A stretch of 64,000 bases of DNA from Molossus alvarezi (taxonomy: Eukaryota; Chordata; Mammalia; Chiroptera; Molossidae), in assembly GCA_037176705.1 (NCBI GenBank), contig CM073885.1:220856290-220920289 (forward strand), written 5' to 3'. The notes under the pieces are model-generated. The model was not told where the DNA came from, made no database searches, and worked only from the letters and a program-made list of their open reading frames with translations. A program made the position numbers and the translations under genes. Below are positions 43,016 to 61,033 of this stretch, piece after piece (the stretch's first letter is position 1; every line of letters starts with the position of its first letter).

Positions 43016-46000
43016 TCAAAATGTTTACATTAAAAAGTCCAGAAACACTATACTGTGAAAACCAAAGTAAATTTGGTAGCAATTTTGTGTTTATATTTTA
43101 GAGATGAGTAATGGTGGTAATCTTAGAAAAGTAAACAGTAGTGATGTTGTAAAATCATTTTCATTTCTCATTCATGCGAAGAATAAATTATTGAGTGCTT
43201 GTTATCAGTAGAAGTAAAAATGACCATAATCCCTCATTCAAGGCATTCACAGCTTATTTAGAGGATGTGGGGGACAGAGGTGTGTATATGTGTAGTTGCA
43301 GTGCAGTGTAAATAGTTCTGTATTAGAGATAGGTTCATATTTCTATGGGGTCACAGAGGCCTTATAGAAAAGCTCTGCAGGGGATGGGAGTTATATATTC
43401 TCTTAAAATGAAACAGGACAGTGTTACAAGAGTAAGAGGTTCTTACTTGTAAATAGGCTTACCTGCTGAAAACAGGTCCCTGCTGTACAGATTTTGGGTA
43501 GACAGTTTAGCTCTTTCAGTCCATCCAAAAGATTTAAATATTTTTTTAATGCCAGATAAAAACCTCGCTTTTAATATTGCCTTAAGTATAAATAGTAATC
43601 TTGGAGAGTCTTTATCATTTGGGCTGCTCACTCTTCCATAGAGGAATAATAAATCAAATTGGTTTCCTTAGCCATTTTTCACCCTTAATATTTTCAGCCT
43701 TGTGTCCATAAAAAGGTTTCTAATATCAAACAGGTACTCTTCTATGCGCTGAGCAGCTGTGTTGGTCTCCCTTCCCTGGGTATGCTTGAGTAGATTTCAG
43801 GGGACACGAAAGCATGGTTAGTCTCTCTGTTTGCAAGTTGCTGCATTTGGAAAGTTTGGTGCCTTTTACCTCGGATTCTTAGATAATATTGTGGTAGATG
43901 AGAAAGTCACTTTTTATTACTTTAAAGTTTTCTGCCCACTCTGAATTAGAAAGCAGCTTCTAAAACTACTTTTATTGTTCCACTCCAGTATCTTCTGATC
44001 ACTTTCTAAGTTCAACTTAAATTGTATTTGAATGTGTGACTTTCAAAAAAGAAACTGTGTGACTTTCTCCAACATGCTGGGGATTAGTTGTGAAGACCTT
44101 GATGTTTAATGATTAAATTGCACTGGCCTAGTGAGGGGAGCTCTCCGAGTCAACCTTAGCAACTTCAGTGTTTCACACAGTGTCCGATGCAAATTTGAAT
44201 TGTTCAGACTGGAAACTGCTCTTTTCTTTTTGCATTTTTGAACTGAGTGTCTCATGTATCTAGCTCCAGAGAGGGGTAAATAAAATCAAAATGGCATAGC
44301 AGCTGGGGATCACATGAATTGTGATGGTGCCTGAAAATTTCATCCTTCTGCTAGACTTTTCCATCCCACTTAGATGCCAAGAGACCAAAGTCTACTCTGT
44401 GTTCTGACTTGTGTTCTGTGACTTCACCCTGCTCTTAACTGAAATTTATATGCAAGATGGAAAACTAGCTGGTTTACAAAGGTGAAGTCTTAAGTCTGTT
44501 TTATTTCTTTAATCTCATAGTATCTTATCTCTGTATGGTTTCTTTTATTATATTATGAATCTCTTGAGATTATTTTATGTTTGCTATAAATCTGAAGATC
44601 AGGTCCTCACAAGGTTGGCTGCCACCAGCAAAGGCAGAGTGGCCGTTCAGGGTGACTTACCTTGAAGGAGCCACCAGCTTCTCATCTTCAGCTTTTCAGG
44701 TTCAAATTTTTGTCAGCTCTGAGAATGGATCCATTTCTGGGATGAACTCACATTGTCCAATGTTTTATATATATATATGACTGGAATGTTGATGTATTAT
44801 GTGTTATCTTAGCAAGTTCCACTGGAAAATAAGCTCCACAAAAGGCAGAGTCTATTCCCTGTGCTATACCCAGGTTCAGCAAATATTTGAAACATGACCT
44901 ACCTCACTGATTGTTTTGAGATTCTGAGAACTAATATTTATAAGAATTTAGCATGGTATTTGCCACAAAGTAAGCATGCAGTGAATTTCTTATCAAAGTT
45001 TAGATATTGATAAGTTTTTATTTTATCTCTTAATGTATTTGAAATGCCGATTGTAGTTGCTACAAATATTTCTTTTACTCCCTCATCCATTTTGGGGGGA
45101 ATTAGTTTGAAATGCAGAAATGGTATTGAATGTTCACTATATGCAAAGCACCCTGCTAGATGCTGTGTGTGTTGCAAACACAATGTTTGTGCCACATAGA
45201 ACTTGGAAACCAATGAAGGAAATAGACTTTAAAAATGACTGTATAATACAAGGCCACTTATAGAGCTATCAAAAAAGGCACAGCCCAGGGACAGGGGCAT
45301 CCTGACAAAGGGACATTTTAGCTGACAGGAGGGTGAAATGCCTGTTTGCTGACAAACTGATGCTTAAGATGAACAGGGCAGCAGTACGAAATGTATTCCT
45401 GAATCATAAAAAAAAAGTTATGGTTTAAAAGTTGGTACAACTTTTTAAAGGCTGTGATTAATATAAATTTCATTTTTATTACTTCATATTCAATTCTTTG
45501 AAAATTTATAATCTATGTAGAGTGTTGTATGGCAACTCTGTATTAACCAGAATGTTTAATCAGCTGTAATATTCTGTTCTTCAGACTATTTTAAAACTGT
45601 TTTACTAAGTGACAACCTTTATTGTATAAAAATAAAACTAAAAATTAACTATTGCTTACATATTTTTAGAATGTATTATGAGATTTTTAGAAGATGTTGA
45701 ATAGCAATAAGAAGGTAAGTTACTGACATGGATCCTTTTCTCTTTTATAAAGAAATAATAACCTTTTCTCTTAGTACAGTTTTTGGTCTGTACATATTTA
45801 AAACGAAACAAGAACAGAAAGCAGCTTATTCTGTACTATTTAAATATCACATATTTGTATAGGCCACTCGTGATATTTTTATTTCGTTCTGCAAATTCTG
45901 CTTTCATTGTTTTGTCAATTTGATCTCAATATGGAAATGGTTAAACTATGGTTTATTCACATGGTGGAATATTATGTAGCCATTAAAATATTTACAATAG

Positions 46001-46323
46001 GAAATGCTTATAAATGAAAATAACAAAATACAAAGCATTTATAGTATAATCCAATTACACATGAGCAGATAGGGAATAATAAAAGTCCAAGAAATATGCC
46101 AAATATTAAACATGGTTTTCTTTGGTGTTGGAATCATGTGAGAGTTTTTTCTTTCTACTTTACTTTCCGAATCTTTTACAGTGTACATATTTTCACTTAT
46201 GTCATTGTGTAAGAAGCACTTTTATTTGAGGCCGAAGAATAAAGGTACCTTAAGACTCACTCTTGTGAATTTTTTTTAAAATCGGAGTGGAATGCACTTA
46301 AACCAAGGCAAGGATGAATATGC
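43016..46323. other. SDAD1 downstream / intergenic
   Basis: Beyond the first poly(A) signal, AT-rich DNA with L2-like pieces (43165-43430 -, 44810-44900 +, 45110-45240 -) and a MIR tail (about 44905-45000 +). Further AATAAA sites mean that part of it may be long 3' UTR. No coding signal was seen. Confidence 0.55.
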
Positions 46324-46338
46324 AAATACACCGGACGA

Positions 46339-46430
46339 GCCCTGGCCAGTTTGCCTCAGCGGTCGGAGTGCCAGCCTGCGGACCAGAGTCCCGGGTGCGG
46401 TTCCCGCTAGGGGCACATACCAGAAAAAAA
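46339..46430 (+). mobile_element. Short head-only VES-derived SINE with A tail
   Basis: Only the tRNA-like head (about 83 bp, GCCCTGGCCAGTTTGCCTCA to GGGGCACATACC) followed directly by an A-rich tail. Flanked by AAATACACCGGACGA / AAATACACCAGATGA at 46324-46338 and 46429-46443. Differs from normal VES by CGGAG for TAGAG, CAGAGTCCC for CAGAGAGACCC and CTAGGGG for CTAAGGG. Confidence 0.85.
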
Positions 46431-46459
46431 ATACACCAGATGAATTGTGGTCCCACCTT

Positions 46460-46809
46460 TTTTTTTTATCCTCACCTGAGGACATTTTCCCATTTTTTGT
46501 TCAGATAGAGTGGAAGGGGGAGAGAGGGAGAGAGAGAGAGAGAGAAACATTGATGTGAAAGGGACACATCGAGTGGCTGCCTCCTGCACAACCCAACCAG
46601 GGCTGGGGACAAACTGCAACTGAGGTATGTGCCCTTAGCAGGAACCGAACCTGGGTCTCTCTGGACCACAGGCCAATGCTCCAACCGCTGAGCCAAACTG
46701 GCCAGGGCTTTTTTCTTTTTTCTTTTGGTACATGCCCCTAGTGGGAACCAAACCTGTGACTCTGGTCCGCAGGCCAGTGCTCCAACCACTGAGTCAAACC
46801 AGCCAGGGC
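46460..46809 (-). mobile_element. Composite (dimeric) VES: full copy plus head-only unit
   Basis: A full type I VES (46460-46708) joined through a T-rich linker (46709-46727) to a second head-only unit (about 46728-46809). The pair has a single target repeat TGTGGTCCCACCTT / TGTGGTGTCACCTT at 46446-46459 and 46810-46823. The head-only unit shares the diagnostic bases of the monomer at 46339. Confidence 0.8.
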
Positions 46810-47214
46810 TGTGGTGTCACCTTCTTAACCACTGCCTTCCATGTGTTTACTGGGAGTGTTAGATGAGACCCTTTCCTCTACCCAGCAATCATCAATGTTA
46901 ACAAAAGCACTATGTTAGTATAATTCTTAGGGAAAATAAAATTTGTGGTATGTGCCAAGAACCTAAAAAAGGAGTCATAACCACCTTTGACTCAAACCCA
47001 TGTCTGAGAGTCTCTTAAAGAAAATGGTTCAGTATATGCTGAGAGATGTGTTTGGGGCTGTTCTGCTGCAAGAAACTGGATAGCATCTAAAAATAGTGTA
47101 ACCAGACTCCAGTCTCACATGAGAAGTCTGGAGGCAGACAGTTGCTGATTTGAGCTCCGTGATGCCCTCAGGATCTTAGGCTCCTCTTCTGCCCTGTCAT
47201 CCTTAGTGTGAAGT

Positions 47215-47340
47215 CAGACTGGATTCAGATGCTGCCTCTGGCATAGATGTATAAACATGGGCAAGTTACTTAACATTTCTATGCCAAAGTCTCCTTATCT
47301 GGAAAAATGGACGTAATACTACTACCTTTACCTTCATAGA
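47215..47340 (+). repeat. MIR SINE remnant
   Basis: GGGCAAGTTACTTAACATTT, then TCTCCTTATCTGGAAAAATG and ACTACTACCT. Confidence 0.8.
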
Positions 47341-47442
47341 TATTTCTTATGTGTTTAAGGCAACAAGAAGGGGTGTTGCCACATCTCTTCCTTTTATTAG
47401 GAAAACAAAAGCTTTCACAGTACCCCTGCATCTGCTTTCTTT

Positions 47443-47698
47443 TTTAAAAAAAAAATTTTTTTTTTTTATCCTCCTCCGAGGATATTTTTCCATTTTTTGT
47501 ACAGATAGAGTGGGAGGGAGGGAGAGGAAGAGAGAGAAACATCGACGTGAAGGGACACATCGAGCGGCTGCCACCCGCACGACCAACCAGGGCCGGGGAC
47601 AAACTGCAACCGAAGTACATGCCCTTAGCGGGAACTGAACCCGGGTCTCTCTTGACCGCAGGCCGACGCTCTAACCGCTGAGCCAAACCAGCCAGGGC
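47443..47698 (-). mobile_element. VES SINE, type I, young
   Basis: Perfect 14-bp target repeat CATCTGCTTTCTTT at 47429-47442 and 47699-47712. The hairpin loop carries a C insertion (TCCTCCTCCGAGGAT). Confidence 0.94.
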
Positions 47699-48035
47699 CA
47701 TCTGCTTTCTTTAGGTCTGATTGGCTAGAACTGGATTTCATGGCTACCCTACCAACAAGGGAAGCCTCGACCATCCCAACAAAACTGAGTTTCTGTTAGC
47801 AAGGAAGAGAGGGAAATGGATTTTAGATAGGCAACTAACAATGTGTACTACAAACTATCTATAGGGAAATAGTCACTGTAACATGATTTATAATGGCAAA
47901 AAATGGGTGCAAAGTCATCTAAAATATGGGGATAGTTAAGCAACTTAGGATATAGTTATTAAATGGAATATTCAACCATTAAACAATCACTGATTAAAAA
48001 GTTATTTAAAGGTAAGGTAAATATTGTGAAAAATG

Positions 48036-48277
48036 GCCCTGGCCAGTTAGGCTCAGCGGTTAGAGCGTCGGCCCGTGGACAAGAGAGGCCGGGTTCAGTT
48101 CCCGCTAAGGGCATGTACCTCGGTTACAGTTTGTCCCCGGCCCTGGTTGGGGTCGTATGGGTGGCAACCACTCGATGTGTCTCTCTCATGTTGATGTTTC
48201 TCTCTCTTCTTCCCTCTCTTTCTCCTGCTCTATCTGAAGATAAATGCAAAAATGTCCTCGAGTGAGGATAAAAAAAT
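48036..48277 (+). mobile_element. VES SINE, type I
   Basis: Target repeat ATATTGTGAAAAATG (48021-48035), matched by TATGTTGTGAAAAATG (to 48294). Tail TCCTCGAGTGAGGAT. Confidence 0.92.
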
Positions 48278-48947
48278 ATATGTTGTGAAAAATGTTATGC
48301 TATTCTTTTTTAAAACAGTATAAAATAATTTTAAACAATTTTTCTCATTTTTAGTTGATGAAATGGATGTCTCAAAATTTTTGGAACCAAATGATAGTTC
48401 TGTTTTGTTTTTTACCCCACTGTATGTTTTTGCCTCCTTTGTCAAATACTAACTGACCATAAAGGTGCATGGGTTTATTTCTGTCCCTATTCTGGGTTCC
48501 CTATTCTGTCCCATTGATCTATATGTTTGTTTTCATGTCAGTACCATGCTGGTTTAGTTACTATCACCTTATAGTATAATTTGATATCAGGTAGTGTGAT
48601 TCCTCCACCTTTGTTCTTTCTCAATATTGTTGTGGCTCTTTGGGGTCTTTTGTGATTCCATTATAAATTTTTGGAATTTGTTCTAGTTCTATGAAATACA
48701 CCATTGGTAATTTGATTGGAAGTGCATTGAATCTGTAGATTGTTTGGGGTATGGACATTTTAATGATGTTAAGTCTTCCTATCCTTGAACACAGTTTATG
48801 CTTTTACTTATTTGTATCTTCAATTGTTTTCTCTTCAGTGTCTTAGAATTTTCTGAGTACAGGTCTTTTACATCCTTGTTTAAATTTATTCATAGATAGA
48901 TAGATGCAATTGTAAATGGGATTGTTTTCATATGCAACTGATTTCTG

Positions 48948-48950
<3 letters not shown>

Positions 48951-48992
<42 letters not shown>
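48951..48992 (+). repeat. (AT)n microsatellite
   Basis: Uninterrupted AT dinucleotides within the older L1. Confidence 0.95.
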
Positions 48993-48994
<2 letters not shown>

Positions 48995-50577
48995 CTGTTC
49001 TTTTACTGAATTTATCAGTTCTAGTAGTTTCTTGGTGGATTTTTTAGGGTTCTTTATATACAGTATTATGTCATCTGCAAATGACAGTTTTACTTCTTCC
49101 TTTCCACATTAGATGCCTTATATTTCTTGTTTGATTTTTGTAGCTAGGACTTCCAGTACTGTGTCAGATAAGAGTGATGAAAGTAGACATCCCTATCTAG
49201 TTCCAGATCTTAAGGGAAATGATTGTAGTATTTGCCCATTGAGTATGATGGGTGTGGGTTTGTCATATATGGCCTTTGCTACACTGAGGTGTGTCCTTCT
49301 ATTTCCGCTTGGCTAAGAGGTTTTATCAGATACCTTTTCTGTGTCTGTTGATATGATCATGTGGTTTTTATCCTTCATTTTATGTGGTGTATCACGTTTA
49401 TTGTTTTGGGAATATTGTGTCAACCTTGCATCCCTGGAATAAATTCCACTTGATCATGGTGTATGATCTTTCTAATGTATTGCTAGATCCAGTTCACTAA
49501 TATTTTGTTGAGGATTTTAGCATCTATGTTCATCAGGGATATAATTTTCTTTCTTTATAGTGACTTTATCTGATTTTAGAATTAGGATAATGCTGGCCTC
49601 CTAAAATGAGCTTAGGAGTCTTCCCTCCTCTTGAATTTTTTGAGAAGAATAGGTGTTAATTCTTCTTTGAATGTTTGGTAAAATTCACCCATGAAGCCAT
49701 CTAGTCCAGGACTTTCATTTGTTGAGAGGTTTTTTTTTTTATTACTACTTCAGTTTCACTAGTTGTACTCTGTTTGTCCAGCTTCTCTGATTCATCCTGG
49801 TTCAGTTTTGGAAGATTGTATATTTCTAGGAATTTATCCATTTTATCCAGATTGTCAATTTGTTGGCAGATCGTTGTTCATAATATTTTCTTGTAATTCT
49901 TTGTATTTCTTTGGTGTCAGTTGTTACTTCTCTTCTTTAATTTATGATTTTATTTATTTGGATTCTCTCTTTTTCTAGATGAGTCTGGTTAAAGGTTTGT
50001 CAGTCTTGTTTATCTTTTCAAAGAACCAGCTCTTGGTTTTATTGATCTTTTAGACTCCATTTCATTTCTGCTGTGATCTTTATTATTTCTTTTCTTCTAA
50101 TCACCTTGGGCTTTGTTTGTTGTTCTTTTCCTAGTTCCTTTGAGAGTAAAATTCTATTGTTTATTTGAGATTTTTCTTATTTCTTGAGGTAGGCCTGTAA
50201 GGCTATGAATTTTCCTCTTAGACTGCTTTTGCTGTGTCCCATAGATTTTTGAGTTGTGTTCTCATTTTCATTTGTTTCGATTTATCTTTTGAGTCTTCCT
50301 TGATCTCATTGTTAACCCATTAATTGTTTAGTAACATGTTATTTAGCATCCATGTCTTTGTGTGTTCTTCAGTGGTTTTTTCCTTGTGATTGATTCTTGT
50401 TTCATTTCATTATGGCCAGAGGAGATTTATTGAGACTTATTTTTGTCTTAACATGTGGTCTTAGAAAATGTTCCACGTGCATTTGAAAAGAGTGTATATT
50501 CTGCTTTGGGGTGAAATGTTCTGACTATATCAATTAAATTCATCTTATTTAGTATGTTATTTAAGGCCATTGTTTTT

Positions 50578-51010
50578 TTGTTTTTTTTTAAACTTATCTT
50601 TATTGTTGAATGTATTACAGATGTTCCTCATTTTTCCCCCAAATCCCTCCTCCTCCCTACTCCCGCCCCCTCCTGCCTTTACCCACACTGTTGTCTGTGT
50701 CCATTGATTATGCATATATACATATAAGTTCTTTGGTTTATTTCTTTCCATCTCCCAACCCCCCTTCCCTTTGAGGTTTATCAGTCTAACAACCAATTTG
50801 TACTTCTTTTTTATTTATTTTTTATTTTTTTATTTTTATTGATTAATTTTTGTTACAGATGATTCTCCTTTTTCCCCCCACTGATTACCCCCTCCCCCTT
50901 CCCTCCCTGCCCCTTCCCCAGATTGTTGTCCATGTCCACTGTTCATGCATACATGCATATAAGTTCTGTGGTTCATCCCTCTCCCACCTCCCCACTCCTT
51001 AGGGGATTGT
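50578..51010 (-). repeat. Two related L1 3'-UTR modules in tandem
   Basis: Module near the ORF (about 50820-51010) and distal module (50590-50800) both read, on the + strand, ATTGTTG-A/ATTACAGATG, a C-rich run, TTGTCTGTGTCCATTGATTATGC-like text in part, and ATATAAGTTCT. A T-rich stretch separates them. Either a duplicated UTR or two serial insertions. Confidence 0.65.
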
Positions 51011-51029
51011 CCTCAAACTGTTATGTTCA

Positions 51030-51599
51030 TTATATTCCACAAATAAGTGAGATCATATGAAATTTGTCTTTCTCTGTTTGGCTTGTTTCACTCAGGATGA
51101 TACTTTCCAGGTCCCTCCATGTAGTCTCAAAGGATAAGAGATCTTTCTTTCTTACCGCAGCGTAGTACTCCATTGTGTATATGTACCACAGCTTTTTGAT
51201 CCATTCGTCTACTGATGGGCACTTGGGCTGTTTCCAGATCTTAGCAATTGTAAATAGTGCTGCTACAAAGATGGGGGTACATATATTCTTTCTGATTGGT
51301 GTTTTATGCTTCGTAGCGTATATTCCTAGAAGTGGGATCACTGGGTCAAATGGGAGATCAATTTTTAATTTTTTGAGGTGACACCATATTGTTTTCCATA
51401 GTGGCTGCACCAGTCTGCATTCCCACCAACAGTGTACTAGAGTCCCCTTTTCTCCACACCCTCGCCAACACTTGTTGTTTGATGATTTGTTGATGGCGGC
51501 CATTCTGACAGGTGTGAGGTGATACCTCATTGTTGTTTTGATTTGCATCTCTCTGATGATTAGTGATGATGAACATTTCTTCATATGTCTCTTAGCCAT
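51030..51599 (-). pseudogene. L1 ORF2 fragment, C-terminal part
   Basis: 189 codons in the same frame as the upstream fragment: [19 protein letters not shown] to SLICGI. Contains the Cys-rich motif and the [11 protein letters not shown] segment typical of the ORF2 C-terminus. Confidence 0.93.
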
Positions 51600-51647
51600 T
51601 TGTATGTCCTGTTTGGAGAGGTGTCTATTTAGTTCTTCTGCCCATTT

Positions 51648-52775
51648 TTAAATTGGATTCTTTGTCTTCCTTTTGTGGAGTTGTATGAGCACTCTATATG
51701 TATTGGAAATTAACCCCTTATCTGATATATCATTGGCAATTATGCTCTCCCATACAGTGGGTAGCCTTTCCGTTTTGATGATTGTATCTTTCGCTGTGCA
51801 GAAGCTTTTAAGTTTGATGTAGTCCCATGTCTTCATTTTCTCCTTTGTTTCTATTGCCTTAGGTGATGTGTCAGTAAAAATTCTGCTGCGTATGATGTCT
51901 GAGATTTTGTTGCCCACAGTCTCCTCTAGGATTTTTATGGATTCATGAGTTACATTTAAGTCTTTTATCCATTTTGAGTTTATTTTTGTGTAGGGTGTAA
52001 GTTGATGGTCTAGTTTCATTTTTCGGCAAGTAGCTGTCCAATTTTCCCAGCACCATTTATTAAAGAGACTGTCCTTACTCCACTGTATGCTCTTGCCACC
52101 TTTGTCAAATATTAATTGAGCATATTGCCTAGGGTCCATTTCTGGGTTCTCTATTCTGTTCCACTGGTCTATATTCCTGTTCTTGTGCCAGTACCAGACT
52201 GTTTTGATTATGGTGGCTTTGTAGTATAACCTGAAATCTGGTATTGTGATCCCTCCAACTTTGTTCTTCCTTTTCAAGATTGCTGTGGCTATTCGAGGCC
52301 TTTTTTGGTTCCATATGAACTTTTGAAGTAATTGTTCTAATTCTGTGAAGTATGCCGTTGGTATTTTGATGGGGATTGCGTTGAATCTATAGATTGCTTT
52401 GGGTAATATGAACATTTTAATGATGTTAATTCTCCCAATCCTTGAACAGGGTATGTGCTTCCACTTTTTTACATCTTGCTCTATTTCTTTTTTCAAAGAC
52501 CTGTAGTTTTCTGCGAATAGGTCCTTTATTTCTTTGGTTAAGTTTATTCCTAGGTATCTTAATTTTTTTGCCGCAATGGTAAATGGGATTGTTTGCTTAG
52601 TTTCTCTTTCTGTGAGTTCATCATTGGTGTATAAGAATGCCATCGATTTCTTGACGTTAATTTTGTATCCTGCTACTTTGCCAAATTCATTTATTAAGTC
52701 TAGTAAGCTTTTGGTGGAGTCTTTGGGGTTTTCTATGTACAGTATCATGTCATTTGCAAATAATGACAATTTCAC
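51648..52775 (-). pseudogene. L1 ORF2 fragment, RT C-terminal part
   Basis: 375 codons from [18 protein letters not shown] to KRKTKNPI, then a TAA. It includes the RT palm end and thumb ([19 protein letters not shown]). The ATG used is internal; sequence upstream to 52943 stays in frame. Broken by truncation, a stop and the D-to-N change in the catalytic motif. Confidence 0.93.
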
Positions 52776-53789
52776 TTCCTCCTTTCCAATTTGGATCCCT
52801 TTTATTTTTTCTTCCTGTCTGATTGCTGTGGCTAAGACTTCCAGTACTATGTTAAATAGGAGTGGCGAAAGTGGGCATCCTTGCCTTGTTCCTGTTCTTA
52901 AGGTAAATGCTTTTAGTTTTTGCCCATTGAGTATGATGTTGGCAAGGCCATTGTTTTTGTTGTTGTTGTTGATTTTCTCTGTAAGATCTATCCATTGATG
53001 TCAATGGGGTGTTAAAATCCCCTACTATGACTGTAATACTGTTGACATCTCCCTTTATATCCATCAAAATATGCTTTACATATTTAGGTACTCCTATGTT
53101 GGATGCATAAATGCTTGCAAGGATTATATCCTCTTGTTGGATTGCTCCCTTTATTATATAGTGTCCTTCTTTGTCTCTTACTATAGCCTTTCTTTTAAAG
53201 TCTATTTTGTCAGATATAAGTATTTCTACCCCAGCTTTTTATTTCCTTTCCATTTGCATGAAGTATCTTTTTCCATCCCTTTGCTTTTAGTCTGTGTGTA
53301 TCTTTTGTTCTGAGGTAGGTCTCTTGTAGACAGCATATGTATAGTCTTGCTTTCAGGAACCCTATGACTTTTGATTGGGGCATTTAAGCCATTTACATTT
53401 AAAGTGATTATTGATGGATACATATTTATTGCCATTTTATTTTTGTTTTCTTCTCCTTTCTATTTCTTTATTCTTATTTATTCTTTTCTTCTTTGAAGGC
53501 CCTTTAACATTTCTTGTAATACTGGTGCTAACAAACTCCTTTAGCTTTTTTTTGTCTGGGAAGCTCTTTATTTCTCCTTCAATTTTAAATGATAACCTTG
53601 CTAGGGAAAGTAGTAAATGATAGTCTTTACATAATTGTCATTGCCTACACATTCATGAACTCAGACTAAAACTCTCAAGTTGATATCTGCTAAGATAAAG
53701 CAAAGACTAGCATGAAAATTTTTAGAGGAGAAGTCAGTAGCTTGTAAGAAAATTCTAGAAAAAAAATAGTGGATTTTTAAAAAATTGTT

Positions 53790-53945
53790 TAAACTTTTTA
53801 TTGATGTATAATATATACATAAAAGTACAAGTACCATTAAGTGTATTTAAGCTCAACAAATTCTCACAAGTTGAGTACATCCCTGTTATCAGCAACCCAG
53901 ATCAAGAAACATTACCAACACCTTGGAAGCCCCTTTTTGAGCGGA
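53790..53945 (-). mobile_element. Old L1 3'-end fragment
   Basis: TTTTTATTGATGTATAATAT, then CAAGAAACATTACCAACACC, typical of the 3' part of old mammalian L1s in reverse. Diverged. Confidence 0.6.
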
Positions 53946-54190
53946 GAACTCAACAAATGCTGCAACACCAAGGTTCTTAATAGCACAGAGAGTGATGTGT
54001 GGGAAAACGGGCATCTGTGATGCCAAGTCAAGCAGGATGATTCAAAAGAGTCTAATTTTGAATGCAAAGTTGTTTATGTGATACCTTAACCAATTTGTTT
54101 CACTTTTTATATATGTACAAGAGTAAATATGTGATTTTAAAATATCTGTAATAGAATTAACAGAGCTTTTAATACATACATACTTTTTTT

Positions 54191-54367
54191 TTTTATCCTC
54201 ACCCGAGGACAATTTTCTATTTTTTGTTCAGATAGAGTGGGAGGGAGGGAGAGGAAGAGACAGAGAGAAACTTCGATGTGAAGGGACACATCAACTGGCT
54301 GCCTCCCGCACGACCCAACCAGGACGGGGACAAACTGCAACCGAGGTACGGGCCCTTGGCGGGAACC
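54191..54367 (-). mobile_element. VES SINE, type I, 5'-truncated, at the NAAA promoter edge
   Basis: Tail hairpin intact (ATCCTCACCCGAGGAC), but the element stops at CTTGGCGGGAACC, losing the A box region. No target repeat was found. It ends about 150 bp upstream of the NAAA CpG island. Confidence 0.85.
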
Positions 54368-54479
54368 TTCCCCTTATAAAATCCAGAGAAACCTTTTTAG
54401 AATTTAATATGAGCAAATGAGGCGGAGAGGGACTGATCCCTCTCTACCAATTAGGACTCTCCTGCTGCCTTTTCGTACT

Positions 54480-54786
54480 GAAAATCATTAATTCTCTGGA
54501 GGCCGCAGTTTACACCCTCCCGGCCCACCTGAGAGAGATGGGGCGGGGAGCGGGGGTGAGTAGCTACGTCCCGCAAAGTGCAGCGCCCCCGCGGGAGGGA
54601 GAGCGCGGCGGGACTCGCTGCGGCCGGCGGGAGAGAGGGAGGCGCAGGGGAAACGCGGCGGGAGCGGCTCCTCTAGCCGTTCCGGGTCCCTAGTTGCCCG
54701 GCCGGCGAGGTCGCGCGGGCTCCTCCTCCAGCCCTCCAGGTACCGCCCCGGCTCCTCCTCCTCCAGCGCTTCCCGGGGCACCGGCT
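54480..54786 (+). promoter_or_regulatory. NAAA: NAAA CpG-island promoter and 5' UTR
   Basis: GC content and CpG density jump at about 54520 and stay high through exon 1 to about 55160. A GC box (GGGGCGGGG) is at 54540 and a CCAAT at about 54447. No TATA box is obvious. Open readings on both strands here, including one of 220 codons on the minus strand, are GC-rich shadows. Confidence 0.7.

Positions 54787-61033
<6,247 letters not shown>

Larger units (their letters stand above)
50578..52943 (-). mobile_element. Younger 5'-truncated L1 nested in the older L1
   Basis: 15-bp target repeat AAGGCCATTGTTTTT at 50563-50577 and 52944-52958. Minus-strand ORF2 sequence runs from the truncation point, in the RT domain, to a stop at 51030, one frame with a single internal TAA at 51648-51650. 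The RT catalytic motif reads FANDMI in place of the usual FADD-type motif. The C-terminal zinc-knuckle-like region ([19 protein letters not shown]) is intact. The 3' UTR holds two related C-rich modules. Cannot move itself. Confidence 0.92.
48415..53640 (-). mobile_element. Older L1 retrotransposon, ORF2 region, interrupted
   Basis: Antisense L1. 48415-50562 reads as decayed ORF2 sequence (it parallels the younger copy at 52081 on). After the nested L1 it resumes at 52959 and reaches the ORF2 start at 53435, where a minus-strand reading begins MAINMYPSIITLNVNGLNAP, the recognisable endonuclease start. Frameshifts follow within 25 codons. An AT repeat occupies 48951-48992. Non-functional. Confidence 0.85.

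Noticed and set aside
54694..54786. Upstream extension of NAAA exon 1 reading to a non-ATG start
   Set aside because: No ATG; the ATG at 54787 gives a proper signal peptide and human-like numbering at Asn37 and Cys126.
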